Origin: Pseudomonas silesiensis
GTDB lineage: Bacteria > Pseudomonadota > Gammaproteobacteria > Pseudomonadales > Pseudomonadaceae
Direction: 5' to 3'
Assembly (NCBI RefSeq): GCF_001661075.1
Contig: NZ_CP014870.1
Coordinates: 2,996,501-3,060,500 of the forward strand
DNA: 64,000 nt
The stretch's first letter is position 1. Each line of letters starts with the position of its first letter. A model generated the notes under the pieces. The model was not told the DNA's origin. It ran no database searches and was given only the letters and a program-made list of their open reading frames with translations. The position numbers and the translations under genes were made by a program. This document shows positions 37,053 to 46,426 of this stretch, one piece after another.

Positions 37053-37207
37053 TCGTTTCTGCCACACGCCCTTCACATGAGACGTCCCATTGCCCTGGCA
37101 GTGGGTCAGTTCAGCAACTGAGCTGGTTTTTGCTCTCAATCTGTATCTTCTAATCAGCTAATAAGCCCTGATAATTGAATGATTACTTTCATCTCAAGGA
37201 ATGAGTC

Positions 37208-37456
37208 ATGGCCGGGTCTCAGGCTGATACTTTTCAATACGCCTCATTGATGCATGTTCGAGCACTAGCGGCTCGTAAAGCCGTTGCCCAAAAAACAGGG
37301 GTAACTTCCTTCCTTATTTCTTGTACTCAATGTCTGTGGGACGCTGTCGGACATTTCCTAGGACGTCCAGTATTGCCCCATGGCGCCGTATTTAGCGGGC
37401 TTCGCGGCGGCCTGTGCTTGGTCAACGTTGAAGCAGCCGTGACCCATTCCAATTAA
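37208..37456 (+). CDS. Small hypothetical protein (82 aa)
   Basis: No family is recognised. The ATG is preceded by AAGGA at good spacing, and an AT-rich promoter-like stretch (37130-37195) lies upstream. The sequence starts MAGSQADTFQYASLMHVRAL, is moderately hydrophobic in the middle and has two cysteines (ISCTQC). It sits alone between the mexS terminator and the unknown/MocR pair. Confidence 0.45.
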   Translation: MAGSQADTFQYASLMHVRALAARKAVAQKTGVTSFLISCTQCLWDAVGHFLGRPVLPHGAVFSGLRGGLCLVNVEAAVTHSN

Positions 37457-37583
37457 TTACCAAAAATTTAAGTGTTAGCATTTTGCAATAAAGACCGGCT
37501 TTCAGGCACGGGCTGGCGATCCATTGCACGGTGCCTATGTTTGTTTATGCACTGTTGAACTTACGCGTACCAGGTAAATGAAG

Positions 37584-39038
37584 ATGACCAATATCCATGA
37601 ACAAGCGATGACCTATGTCTATCAACAAGTACTGCAACGACTGCTGAGTTTCTTCTCTCGCGCCGAACGCACGGCATTGCAGCTGCTGATTCAACGCCTG
37701 GTGGTGGCGGCGGGGGGGATGGAGCGAATTGGCGACTACAAGGTGCTGGCGATCCAGTCCGGATCGCGTGACAGTTGCTATACCTTGGCACTGCTGCGAG
37801 CTGCACAATTGAGTATCGCCGGCCGCGCGCCCGCCACCTTCCGGTTACGCGTCGCTACCCTGCGCTTGAACGGCGACAGCTCCACGGCCCTGGAGAACAT
37901 CCACCGCAGCCACAGTGCCTTGTTTCTCTATGACGATCCACGGGTCGAAGTCCTGATGGTCGAGCATCGGGAGGTCCTGCCGTTCGATCACCTGGCGCCG
38001 ATCTCCGAGGCCGGCCGGGAATTCAATCGGCTCAACTTGTTGATGGTCGGGCATCGTCGAATCTGGAACGGGCCGCTTGATCTGTGGGACGACGGGTATC
38101 TGGCCACCGGCGAGTTCTACGGGCAAATCGCCCGCTGGGACAGCGGTGTCGATGCACTGCTCAGCAGCGACAGCCCTCGCCAGCAGAAGCGCTTTATCGA
38201 GGGGTTGAGGCGTGCGGCAGCGAAGGCCGGGCTCAGACCCTCGAATCACCATGAACCCGGCTACGAAGGGTTGTTCTCGCTGCTCGATGAATTGGGTAGC
38301 GACAGCTATCGCCGGTTGTATCCCGAAGACGACCGCGCTGCGTGGCGTCCTGCCGAGCGTTTTGAAGCCTGCCGTCGTACGACGTATATCGACATTCACG
38401 ACCTGCTGGTCACCAACCTGGAAGAGCGCTGGCCGCTGTTGACCGAGTTTCTCGGTTTTCAACCGGACGAACTGTCGGCTCAGCTGCGGGACAACGATTA
38501 CGTCAGCCTGCCTGTCTGCGCACACCTGCAGGGGTTGCAAGCGTGCTTCGTGCACGGCCATAGCTACGAGGCGGGCGTGGCCGACTACCTGCAATGGGCC
38601 CTGGTGATGATGCGTCGCAAGCAACTTCCCCAGCGATTGGGCGAGCAGGCGGTGGCGGCATTTGGCAACCCGGCGACCTCGGCCGAGCAGCGCGCACGGG
38701 CAGTGGCCGAGGTACAGAAGAGTCTTGGCTTGAGCGAGGCGCAGCTGGTGTGTCTGCTGTTCGCACCTTTTGGCGACAGCGGAGCAGCCCTTGAGCGCTT
38801 CCTGCGTCAGTGCCACCCCGGCATGCTCGTGGCGTTGCCTGAGTTGCACCGGGCCATGCAAGGCAATCCGGTGCCGGAGCAAATCGCGCAATGGATGGTC
38901 GACGTCAGCGGGCTGCCGGTCAATCTGATCGGCACGCTGTATCGCATGGGCCCGGTACCTGCCCCGGCGTTGCCGATGCAGGCCACCCTGTATGACGATG
39001 ACTGCGCCGTGGGGGGCGAATGGTCGGCGGGACAGTGA
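37584..39038 (+). CDS. Uncharacterised 484-aa protein coupled to a MocR regulator
   Basis: I recognise no domain. The protein is soluble, without a signal peptide or membrane helices, and rich in Leu/Arg. Its N-terminal part (about 1-180) looks alpha/beta (YKVLAIQSGSRDSCYTLALL; SALFLYDDPRVEVLMVEHRE). The C-terminal part (about 240-460) looks mostly helical. The ATG at 37584 is preferred over 37578 because AGGT lies 8 nt before it. Its last 19 bp overlap the start of the MocR-type gene, implying coupled expression. It is probably the target or partner of that regulator. Confidence 0.75.
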   Translation: MTNIHEQAMTYVYQQVLQRLLSFFSRAERTALQLLIQRLVVAAGGMERIGDYKVLAIQSGSRDSCYTLALLRAAQLSIAGRAPATFRLRVATLRLNGDSSTALENIHRSHSALFLYDDPRVEVLMVEHREVLPFDHLAPISEAGREFNRLNLLMVGHRRIWNGPLDLWDDGYLATGEFYGQIARWDSGVDALLSSDSPRQQKRFIEGLRRAAAKAGLRPSNHHEPGYEGLFSLLDELGSDSYRRLYPEDDRAAWRPAERFEACRRTTYIDIHDLLVTNLEERWPLLTEFLGFQPDELSAQLRDNDYVSLPVCAHLQGLQACFVHGHSYEAGVADYLQWALVMMRRKQLPQRLGEQAVAAFGNPATSAEQRARAVAEVQKSLGLSEAQLVCLLFAPFGDSGAALERFLRQCHPGMLVALPELHRAMQGNPVPEQIAQWMVDVSGLPVNLIGTLYRMGPVPAPALPMQATLYDDDCAVGGEWSAGQ

Positions 39039-40435
39039 AAGGACCAAGAGAAACCGACTTCGCCTATCAGGCGGTGTACCGCTACCTGACCAACCTGATC
39101 GAGGAACCGGCCAGCGACTCTCGAGTGCGCTTGCCATCGTTGCGCCAGTTGGCGGACCGCTTGAGCGTGTCGATCTCGACGATTCAGTACGCTTACTCAC
39201 TGCTGGAGAAGGAAGGGCGCGTGTACTCGATCGCCAAGTCGGGTTATTACGCGCTACCCGTGTCCTCCATCACGGTGCCCGGCAGTGGCCATGACTTGCT
39301 CGAAACGGTCTATGTGAATGCCAGGCGTCCCGGCATGCTGGTCTTGAGCGCCGATGAGCCGGCGTTGTTGCAACCCCTGGACCGGCCATTGCTGCTGCTG
39401 GAGAGGGAATTGCTGCGCCAGTATCCGCGCCAGCCACAATCGTCTTCGCAGCCTTGCGGAGAGCTGGAACTGCGTGCGGCGCTGGCCGCGCGGTATACCA
39501 CCTCGCCACTGCGTTGCTGGCACGCCGATGACGTGTACATCGGCGCAGACCTGCGTGGTGTGCTGGAAATATTGATCGCCGTGCTGTGCCTCAAGGACGC
39601 CACGGTGCTCGTCGAGTCGCCCTGCGACTGGGTGATTCTGCGCCTGTTGCAGGCTGCGGACGTGGAGGTGATCGAGCTGCCGCTGCAAGCCTGCGGCGGT
39701 CTGGACGTCGAGCGCCTCAAGGAGTTGCTGGAAACCAGGCCGGTACGCCTGGTGATGCTCTCATCCTCAGTGAACATGCCACGGGGCAGCCTGGCGCCCG
39801 ACGACAACCGACACCTTGTCGCGCAGTTGCTGGCGCAGCATGACAGTTGGGTCCTGGAAAACGACTGCTACGGTGAGCTCGGATTCGAGCCGGACGGGCT
39901 GCGGTTTCGCGACCTGCTGGACCCTGAACGGCTGATCGTGTTTTCCACGTTCGAAAAGGTCATCGGGCCCGAGGCACCCTACGGTTACCTGCTTTCGCGG
40001 CATCTGCGGGTTGAACTGCAACGACAGTTTTTGTTGCGCTCCTTTCGCCTGTCACCGATTCGACAGAAAGCCATCGCCCGCTTGTACGGCAATGGCCGTA
40101 TCGACCATCACCTGCAGGTGTTGCGGCGGTTACTCAAGGATCGAAAAGTGCAGATGACCCAGCTGCTGCAGGAGCGTCTGGGCGATGCCTTGCAGTTCGT
40201 CGATCCCCAGGGCGGTGCGACGATCTGGGCCCGTTCACTGCGCCAGGTCGATGTGCATCGAGTGTTTCAGCGTCTGCTCAAGCACCAGGTGGTGATCGCG
40301 CCGGGAGAACTGTTCAGTCTTCAGGGGTTGCACTCGCAACATCTGCGCCTGAGTCATACGTTCGGCGGCGATCATGATCTCGCTGCCGTACTGGGTCTGC
40401 TGGGGGATGCGTTGCGTCTGGAAGCGATCGACTGA
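39020..40435 (+). CDS. MocR-type regulator (GntR HTH fused to aminotransferase fold)
   Basis: This 471-aa protein has an N-terminal winged helix (residues about 10-75, RLPSLRQLADRLSVSISTIQ, YAYSLLEKEGRVY) and then a class I aminotransferase-like domain. It retains a lysine in the PLP position (FSTFEKVIGPEAPYGYLLS) and the upstream ENDCYGEL, which replaces the usual DDY motif, so PLP binding is likely but the site is altered. MocR proteins usually regulate a neighbouring gene, and here the only close candidate is the overlapping unknown gene upstream. Confidence 0.85.
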   Translation: MVGGTVKGPRETDFAYQAVYRYLTNLIEEPASDSRVRLPSLRQLADRLSVSISTIQYAYSLLEKEGRVYSIAKSGYYALPVSSITVPGSGHDLLETVYVNARRPGMLVLSADEPALLQPLDRPLLLLERELLRQYPRQPQSSSQPCGELELRAALAARYTTSPLRCWHADDVYIGADLRGVLEILIAVLCLKDATVLVESPCDWVILRLLQAADVEVIELPLQACGGLDVERLKELLETRPVRLVMLSSSVNMPRGSLAPDDNRHLVAQLLAQHDSWVLENDCYGELGFEPDGLRFRDLLDPERLIVFSTFEKVIGPEAPYGYLLSRHLRVELQRQFLLRSFRLSPIRQKAIARLYGNGRIDHHLQVLRRLLKDRKVQMTQLLQERLGDALQFVDPQGGATIWARSLRQVDVHRVFQRLLKHQVVIAPGELFSLQGLHSQHLRLSHTFGGDHDLAAVLGLLGDALRLEAID

Positions 40436-40556
40436 TCCGTTCGCGAAGCCGTCGCGTTTTATCGCGTCGCTTCGGGGATCGTTAATATCGCGCTGCGGTC
40501 AAACTGCCAGTAAACTGCGTCCCTATTCCTGACCACTCTATTCCCGAGGTTTTGCA

Positions 40557-42203
40557 ATGACACTCAGTCCTTTTGCGGGCAAACCGGCACCGGCAGAACT
40601 GTTGGTCGACATCCCGCGACTGGTAACGGCCTATTACACCGGCCAGCCTGATGCCGCCATCTCCACCCAGCGCGTAGCCTTTGGCACGTCCGGGCACCGA
40701 GGCAGCTCGTTCGACTTGAGTTTCAACGAATGGCACGTACTGGCGATCAGCCAGGCCATCTGCCTGTACCGCGAAGCCCAGGGCATCGATGGCCCGCTGT
40801 TCGTCGGCATCGATACCCACGCGTTGTCCACGCCGGCCGGGGCCAGCGCCCTCGAAGTGCTGGCCGCCAACGGCGTGACGGTGATGATCGCCGAAGGTGA
40901 CGAATACACCCCTACGCCTGCCATATCCCACGCCATCCTCTGCTACAACCGCGGACGCACGTCGGGCCTGGCGGATGGCATCGTGATCACGCCGTCCCAC
41001 AATCCACCGCAAAGCGGTGGCTATAAATACAACCCCACCAACGGTGGCCCGGCCGATACCCACATCACCAAGTGGATCGAAGCCAAGGCCAACGAACTGC
41101 TCGGCAACAAGCTGGCCGGCGTCAAGCGCATCAGCTACGAGCAGGCGTTGAAGGCTGGCACCACCCATCGTCACGATTACCTCAACACCTATGTGGCCGA
41201 CCTGATCAACGTGATCGACTTCGATGCCATTCGCGATGCCAAGCTGCATTTGGGCGTCGATCCGCTGGGCGGAGCAGGGGTGCGCTACTGGTCGGCGATT
41301 GCCGAGCATTACAAGCTGGACCTGGAAGTGGTGAACAAGCAGGTCGATCCGACCTTCCGTTTCATGACGGTCGATTGGGATGGCCAGATCCGCATGGACC
41401 CATCGTCCCCCCATGCGATGCAAGGTCTGATTGGCTTGAAAGAACGCTTCGACGTAGCGTTTGCCTGCGACCCGGATCACGACCGCCATGGCATCGTGAC
41501 CCCGTCCGGCGGCCTGCTGGCGCCGAACAATTACCTGGCGGTGACCATCGATTACCTGTTCCAGAACCGTCCGCAGTGGCGCGCCGATGCCGCCGTGGGT
41601 AAAACCGTGGTCAGCAGCGGCCTGATCGATCGCGTTGCCAAGCGCCTGGGCCGTCGTCTGTATGAAGTCCCGGTCGGCTTCAAGTGGTTTGCCGATGGCC
41701 TGTTCGACGGTTCACTGGGCTTTGGTGGCGAAGAAAGCGCCGGCGCTTCGTTCCTGCGCAAGGATGGCAGCGTCTGGTGCACCGACAAGGATGGCTTGAT
41801 CCCGGCCTTGCTGGCCGCTGAAATGACTGCTCGTACCGGGCGTGACCCAAGCCAGGCCTATCGCGCCCTGACCGATGAACTGGGCGAACCGTTCTCGGTG
41901 CGGGTCGACGCCAAGGCCAACCCGGAACAGAAAGCCTTGCTGAGCAAGTTGTCGCCGGATCAGGTCACCTCCACTCAACTGGCGGGCGAAGCCATTCAGA
42001 GCATTCTTAGCCATGCACCAGGTAACGACCAGGCCATCGGCGGCTTGAAAGTCATGACCGAAAATGGCTGGTTCGCGGCGCGGCCGTCGGGTACGGAAGA
42101 CATCTACAAGATCTACGCCGAGAGCTTTGTCAGTGACGAGCATCTCAAGCAGTTGGTGGCCGAGGCCCAAACCCTCGTGGATGGCGCTATTTCCGCGAAG
42201 TGA
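40557..42203 (+). CDS. pgm: Alpha-D-glucose phosphoglucomutase
   Basis: This 548-aa cytosolic enzyme interconverts glucose-1-phosphate and glucose-6-phosphate. It has the catalytic phosphoserine loop ([18 protein letters not shown]), the metal-binding loop (DPDHDRHG), the sugar-binding loop ([13 protein letters not shown]) and the phosphate-binding loop ([15 protein letters not shown]). The length matches bacterial Pgm. It is monocistronic, with a REP element immediately downstream. Confidence 0.96.
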   Translation: MTLSPFAGKPAPAELLVDIPRLVTAYYTGQPDAAISTQRVAFGTSGHRGSSFDLSFNEWHVLAISQAICLYREAQGIDGPLFVGIDTHALSTPAGASALEVLAANGVTVMIAEGDEYTPTPAISHAILCYNRGRTSGLADGIVITPSHNPPQSGGYKYNPTNGGPADTHITKWIEAKANELLGNKLAGVKRISYEQALKAGTTHRHDYLNTYVADLINVIDFDAIRDAKLHLGVDPLGGAGVRYWSAIAEHYKLDLEVVNKQVDPTFRFMTVDWDGQIRMDPSSPHAMQGLIGLKERFDVAFACDPDHDRHGIVTPSGGLLAPNNYLAVTIDYLFQNRPQWRADAAVGKTVVSSGLIDRVAKRLGRRLYEVPVGFKWFADGLFDGSLGFGGEESAGASFLRKDGSVWCTDKDGLIPALLAAEMTARTGRDPSQAYRALTDELGEPFSVRVDAKANPEQKALLSKLSPDQVTSTQLAGEAIQSILSHAPGNDQAIGGLKVMTENGWFAARPSGTEDIYKIYAESFVSDEHLKQLVAEAQTLVDGAISAK

Positions 42204-42219
42204 CTGAGTACGCCATCGT

Positions 42220-42253
42220 CGGAACGCCGCCCGGAGCCAGCTCGCTCCTACAG
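42220..42253 (+). repeat. Single REP element
   Basis: GGAACGCCGCCCGGAGC followed by AGCTCGCTCCTACAG is the typical Pseudomonas REP end. It lies 16 bp after pgm. A similar copy with the same GAACGCCGCCCGGAGC head is at 55556-55586. Confidence 0.75.
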
Positions 42254-42315
42254 TTTCCTTACTGACTGGCACTACCCAATACGGTCGCCCCCTTTTTTAC
42301 CCCGCACTCACACGA

Positions 42316-43011
42316 TCAAGCCAGATCCACCAGCACGATTTCACTGTCCTCGATCGCCGTCACCCGCAACACCTGCTCATCGGCCACCGCCACACCGTCT
42401 CGAGCTTGTGCGCGCAACCCATTGATTTCAATGACTCCAGTCGCCGGTACCAGGTAGGCACGACGGCCATTGTCCAGGCGATACTCGGCGGACTCCCCGG
42501 CTTTCAGATTAGCGGCCACCAGTCGAGCATCAGCCCGAATCCGCAGGCTCTGATCGTCGCCGGACTTGCCGCTGGCCAGGGTCACGAAACCTTCGCGCTG
42601 ACCTTTCGGGAACGGCTTGGCGCCCCAGGACGGTGCCAGACCCGATTCGTTCGGGATGATCCAGATCTGGAAGATCCTGGTCTCGGTTGCCTCCAGGTTG
42701 TACTCGCTGTGGGCGATCCCGGTACCGGCGCTCATGACCTGAACGTCGCCCGCTTCGGTTCGACCTTTGTTGCCCAGGTTATCCTGGTGGGTGATTGCAC
42801 CTTCACGTACATAGGTGATGATTTCCATGTCCCGGTGGGGGTGTTGCGGGAAGCCCGTGCCGGGGGCAATCACGTCATCGTTCCATACCCGCAGGTTGCC
42901 CCAGTTCATGCGGTCCGGATCGTGGTACTCGGCGAATGAAAAGTGGTGGTGGGCATCCAGCCAGCCATGGTGGGCGCCGCCCAGGGAGTTGAAGGGTCTG
43001 AGTTCGAGCAT
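42316..43011 (-). CDS. Pirin-family bicupin
   Basis: This 231-aa protein has the pirin N-terminal cupin with metal ligands in FPQHPHRDMEIITYV, followed by AGDVQVMSAGTGIAHSEYN and IFQIWIIP. It resembles E. coli YhhW, a quercetin 2,3-dioxygenase-like protein. The C-terminal cupin is degenerate, as usual. Its physiological role in bacteria is unclear. It is monocistronic. Confidence 0.92.
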   Translation of the reverse strand: MLELRPFNSLGGAHHGWLDAHHHFSFAEYHDPDRMNWGNLRVWNDDVIAPGTGFPQHPHRDMEIITYVREGAITHQDNLGNKGRTEAGDVQVMSAGTGIAHSEYNLEATETRIFQIWIIPNESGLAPSWGAKPFPKGQREGFVTLASGKSGDDQSLRIRADARLVAANLKAGESAEYRLDNGRRAYLVPATGVIEINGLRAQARDGVAVADEQVLRVTAIEDSEIVLVDLA

Positions 43012-43248
43012 GATCGTCTCCGCAAGGGGTGATTGATGACGAGCATCATCTGCCAGCTACCGATCGATAAAAAGCGTAAAAAATGCCTAAATACAATCGA
43101 ATTAGTCGATGATTTAAGGGCTTGAGCCTTTCTCATCCAGCCTTCACTTCAGCGCATAAGCCAATGACCTGTAAGCATTTCACTAGAACTCAATGGAAAA
43201 TGCAGACACCATAGCGCTCAACAGCCTCACACCCTGGAGTCAGTCCGC

Positions 43249-45723
43249 GTGCCGCAACACACCCCCGATCTTCCTCCTGAACTTCGTCCGCTGGCCGAGA
43301 TGCCATTGCTCAAGCGTCTGGCCGCCCGGTTTTTTGGCCATGGCCTGACGCGTCTGCGCGCTCAACATCGCGCGTCCTGGCTGCATGGCCAGGCGGACGG
43401 CTTTCGCAGCGGGCATAGCGCCGGCGTCGATTACGGTTATAAGGAAGGCAAGCTTGAAGGGCTCGAGGAGGGCCGGCAGGTATTGCTGATCCGCGATTCA
43501 CGTTCCACCGAGCACCGTCCACCCGCTGTCGATGACCATCTCTTCGACGATTGGCGCCTGCCGCTGAGTGCCGAGCTGAAGAAGCGCATGAAGGCTGACG
43601 TCGCCCGGCTGTTGCCGCCTTACGCCCAGCCCAGCACCGCGCAGTGGAAGATGATTTTCAGCGACACCCCCTCGACCTCGGTGATTGCCGGGGCGGGCGC
43701 GGGCAAGTCGACAACCCTGGTGCTGCGGATTTTGCTGTTGAACCACTATCTGGGCTTCGAGTTGAGTTCGATGACGGTGGTGACCTTTACCCGGGAATCG
43801 CGCAAGGACTTCATCAACAAACTGGTGGAACTGTTTGCGCTCTGGGGGCGGGCGCTGAGTCTCAAGGAGGCGCGGGACCTGGTGCGCACTTTCCACTCGC
43901 GCATCCTGCCGATGGTCCGCAGCCTGGCGGGCTTCGAGCGGCTGCAAGCCTTTGAAAACCTCAGCCACCGTGTACAAGCAGGCGATGAGGAAGTCGACAG
44001 CAATCCGTTCGACCTGCGCATCAACGACGCCCAGCGCCAGCAGCTCAACGCCTGCTATCACAGCCTGCACACCCGGGATGAGCGTTTTCGTGAACTGATC
44101 AAGCCTTTGTCGCGTCACGCCTTGCAACTCAAGGAGCTGGAGCGTGATCACCCGGACGTGCAAAAACGCATGGCCGTGACCGAGCTGGCGGCCAAACGTG
44201 ATGAAGAGCTGTGCGATGTCATTGAAGACCTGTGGTTTCGCGCCGGTGCCTGGCCGATTCAGGGCATCGAGCCCAATCGCCAGACGTTCGATATCAATGG
44301 CGCCACCTTCCATTGTCACGGCTATATTCCGAGCCTGGACGCCTGGGTGGTGCTGGGATTCGACTCACGGGAAAACCCCCAGGTCAGCCGGCCGAACGCC
44401 AAGCTTTCCGTACGCGCGGAGTGGGCGGTAAAGCGCACCCTGTTTCAAGCTTTCTGTCGCAAGCCATTGATATGGCTGGACAGTTATGAGTCATCAAGAC
44501 GTGTGTTGGCCTCGCTTGCAGGGGATGCCAGCGCAGGGCCCGGCTTCGATTACAAGGTCAAGGGCGAGCTTGCTTCGGCGCCGTTGCTGGACTGTTTCGT
44601 GGCGGCAGCGGGGTTTATCGAGAATCTCGGCCTGGATGTTCCCGGCGCCGTGGGGCAGATGAGTTTTGCCAAGGACGACCCGGACCGGTTTTTCTTCGAG
44701 GCCTTGAGCCTGTACTGGCGAGCGCTGGAAGATCATCTGCTCGACCAGAAACCACCGGTGATGACTTACAACCGGATGTTCGCCTTGTTCAGCGAGCATT
44801 CGCCGGAAAACCTGAAACTGTTGAGCGATGAGCTGTTGCGGCCGATGTCGCACCTGATGATCGATGAGTTCCAGGACGTTTCGCCGCAGATCGTCTCCTG
44901 GATTCGCGCCAGCCTGGCCGAGATCCGCAGTCGCGGGCCAGCCATGCATGTGGGACGTGGTGCGCAACGTTCGTCGTTGCTCTGTGTCGGCGATGACTGG
45001 CAGTCCATCTATGGCTGGCGCGGCAGTTCGCCGACCTATTTCATGGAGTTCAGCAAGGAATTTCCGTCACCGGGCACGACCAGGGTCATGCTCAGCGACA
45101 ACTACCGCAGTCACCAGCACATCATCGATGCCGCCGAACATATAGTGCGCGCCGCTCCGGCGATCGCGGGCAAGAAGGCCAAGGCCAGCGGCGAGCCGAA
45201 GGCGTTGCTGCCGGTCAATGTGCTGGATAGGGACGATCAGGGGATGGCCGCGCGCTTGATGGAACACTATGGAAAGGGCGATTCAATCTTGATGCTATAT
45301 CGAAAAAGTAGTGATAAAGCATTGATAGAGCAGCATATTCAGTCTGTAGTTAATGTGGATTCTAGCTTGCCGTATGAGGCGCGGCGGCTGAAACAATTGA
45401 CCTACCACAGTGCCAAGGGGCTGCAGGCGGACGCGGTGTTTCTGCTGGGGGATTGTCAGCACCTGACCAGTTCACCCTACAAGAACCAGGTCTACCGCAT
45501 GGCGGGTCTGGGGAAGGCGGGCGACAGCGAAGCGTATGACAACGCGCAGAAAGACGAGATCCTGCGGCTGGCTTATGTCGGCATCACTCGGGCGGTGAGT
45601 CATTGCTACTGGTATGTCGACGGTCAGGACACCCAGGCGGCCAACCTGCCCAAGGCCTCCGACCGGATAGGTAAGGGCAAGGCGTTCTTCGTCGATCATC
45701 GGCAGGGCAAGACATCGGCGTGA
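43249..45723 (+). CDS. UvrD/Rep-like superfamily 1 DNA helicase
   Basis: This 824-aa protein starts at GTG (TGGAG upstream). Walker A GAGAGKST is at about residues 147-154, the Walker B-like IDEFQDVSPQ at about 538-547, motif IV-V LSDNYRSHQHIID, and the C-terminal motif TYHSAKGLQADAVFLLGD. A long unusual N-terminal region (1-140) and an insertion between motif Ia and II (about 240-500) resemble helicase IV rather than UvrD. The segment encoded by about 45271-45370 is AT-rich with rare codons, unlike the rest of the gene. Confidence 0.88.
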   Translation: MPQHTPDLPPELRPLAEMPLLKRLAARFFGHGLTRLRAQHRASWLHGQADGFRSGHSAGVDYGYKEGKLEGLEEGRQVLLIRDSRSTEHRPPAVDDHLFDDWRLPLSAELKKRMKADVARLLPPYAQPSTAQWKMIFSDTPSTSVIAGAGAGKSTTLVLRILLLNHYLGFELSSMTVVTFTRESRKDFINKLVELFALWGRALSLKEARDLVRTFHSRILPMVRSLAGFERLQAFENLSHRVQAGDEEVDSNPFDLRINDAQRQQLNACYHSLHTRDERFRELIKPLSRHALQLKELERDHPDVQKRMAVTELAAKRDEELCDVIEDLWFRAGAWPIQGIEPNRQTFDINGATFHCHGYIPSLDAWVVLGFDSRENPQVSRPNAKLSVRAEWAVKRTLFQAFCRKPLIWLDSYESSRRVLASLAGDASAGPGFDYKVKGELASAPLLDCFVAAAGFIENLGLDVPGAVGQMSFAKDDPDRFFFEALSLYWRALEDHLLDQKPPVMTYNRMFALFSEHSPENLKLLSDELLRPMSHLMIDEFQDVSPQIVSWIRASLAEIRSRGPAMHVGRGAQRSSLLCVGDDWQSIYGWRGSSPTYFMEFSKEFPSPGTTRVMLSDNYRSHQHIIDAAEHIVRAAPAIAGKKAKASGEPKALLPVNVLDRDDQGMAARLMEHYGKGDSILMLYRKSSDKALIEQHIQSVVNVDSSLPYEARRLKQLTYHSAKGLQADAVFLLGDCQHLTSSPYKNQVYRMAGLGKAGDSEAYDNAQKDEILRLAYVGITRAVSHCYWYVDGQDTQAANLPKASDRIGKGKAFFVDHRQGKTSA

Positions 45724-45761
45724 ACCTCAAAAGCGGCAGCTCCAGGTGGACGCAAATCCCT

Positions 45762-45861
45762 TGTAGGAGCGAGCTTGCTCGCGATGGTCGTTAACGATGA
45801 CGAGGGCTGCCTGGATGAACGAGGTGCCCTCGGTTTTTTCGCGAGCAAGCTCGCTCCTACA
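45762..45861. repeat. BIME: inverted pair of REP elements
   Basis: A 23-bp arm (45762-45784) starting TGTAGGAGCGAGCTTG and its exact reverse complement (45839-45861) flank a spacer that begins TGGTCGTTAACGATGACG. The same layout and spacer head occur at 50322-50421 and, degraded, at 55478-55586. It lies downstream of the helicase gene and before the convergent DUF1652 gene. Confidence 0.85.
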
Positions 45862-45888
45862 GGGGCTTGTTGTCTAGGTAATCAGCCT

Positions 45889-46164
45889 TCAGGCATAACT
45901 CCTGAGTGCCATCGGTGGAATGAAAGCCTCCAGCTCATCCTCCACCGCTTCGATAATTCGCTCTACATCCGCCGCATTCATGACCGTCGCGCAGGGAATA
46001 CCGGCGATGGCGATCATGGTCTCACCACTCGCACGGTCAAACAGACGGGCAATCATACTGCCCGGCGCATCCATGCTCGCCTCGAAACCCATGGGATGAA
46101 AATGCCAGCGCATCAGCTGGCAGGCATTTGGAAAGGTGACTTTGTTATAAAACCCTTTGTTCAT
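45889..46164 (-). CDS. DUF1652-like small protein
   Basis: This 91-aa protein starts MNKGFYNKVTFPNACQLMRW. It contains a DUF1652-like core (GSMIARLFDRASGETMIAIA then GIPCATVMNAADVERIIEAV), a family largely limited to pseudomonads. AAGGCGGG precedes the ATG. There is no operon partner. The function is unknown and the family match is from memory of the pattern. Confidence 0.7.
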   Translation of the reverse strand: MNKGFYNKVTFPNACQLMRWHFHPMGFEASMDAPGSMIARLFDRASGETMIAIAGIPCATVMNAADVERIIEAVEDELEAFIPPMALRSYA

Positions 46165-46426
46165 GTGTAGCCCGCCTTCTTCATCGAGCGCTTCCGTTAG
46201 CTCATGTTAGGAGGGAAGAGCCTTCATTGGCTCAACCGGTGACTGCCATTAAAAGTAGCATCTGCATGTGAAAATACTGTGGATTTCTCAGGCCGTTTAG
46301 CGATTGGTTCAGTTTTTTTTGACGCAAGTCACTCTTGGCTGGTTTTTTCGGTCAAGGTCACTATGGATTGGTCATTGTCGCCGAGGTGGAATTTCGGCAA
46401 GCTCGGCTTTTTTCCTCGAGTCGCTT

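Noticed and set aside
45762..45861. 23-bp inverted repeats as insertion-sequence ends or a CRISPR-like array
   Set aside because: The 55-bp interior has no transposase, and the arms are standard Pseudomonas REP sequences that recur elsewhere in the window as BIMEs.
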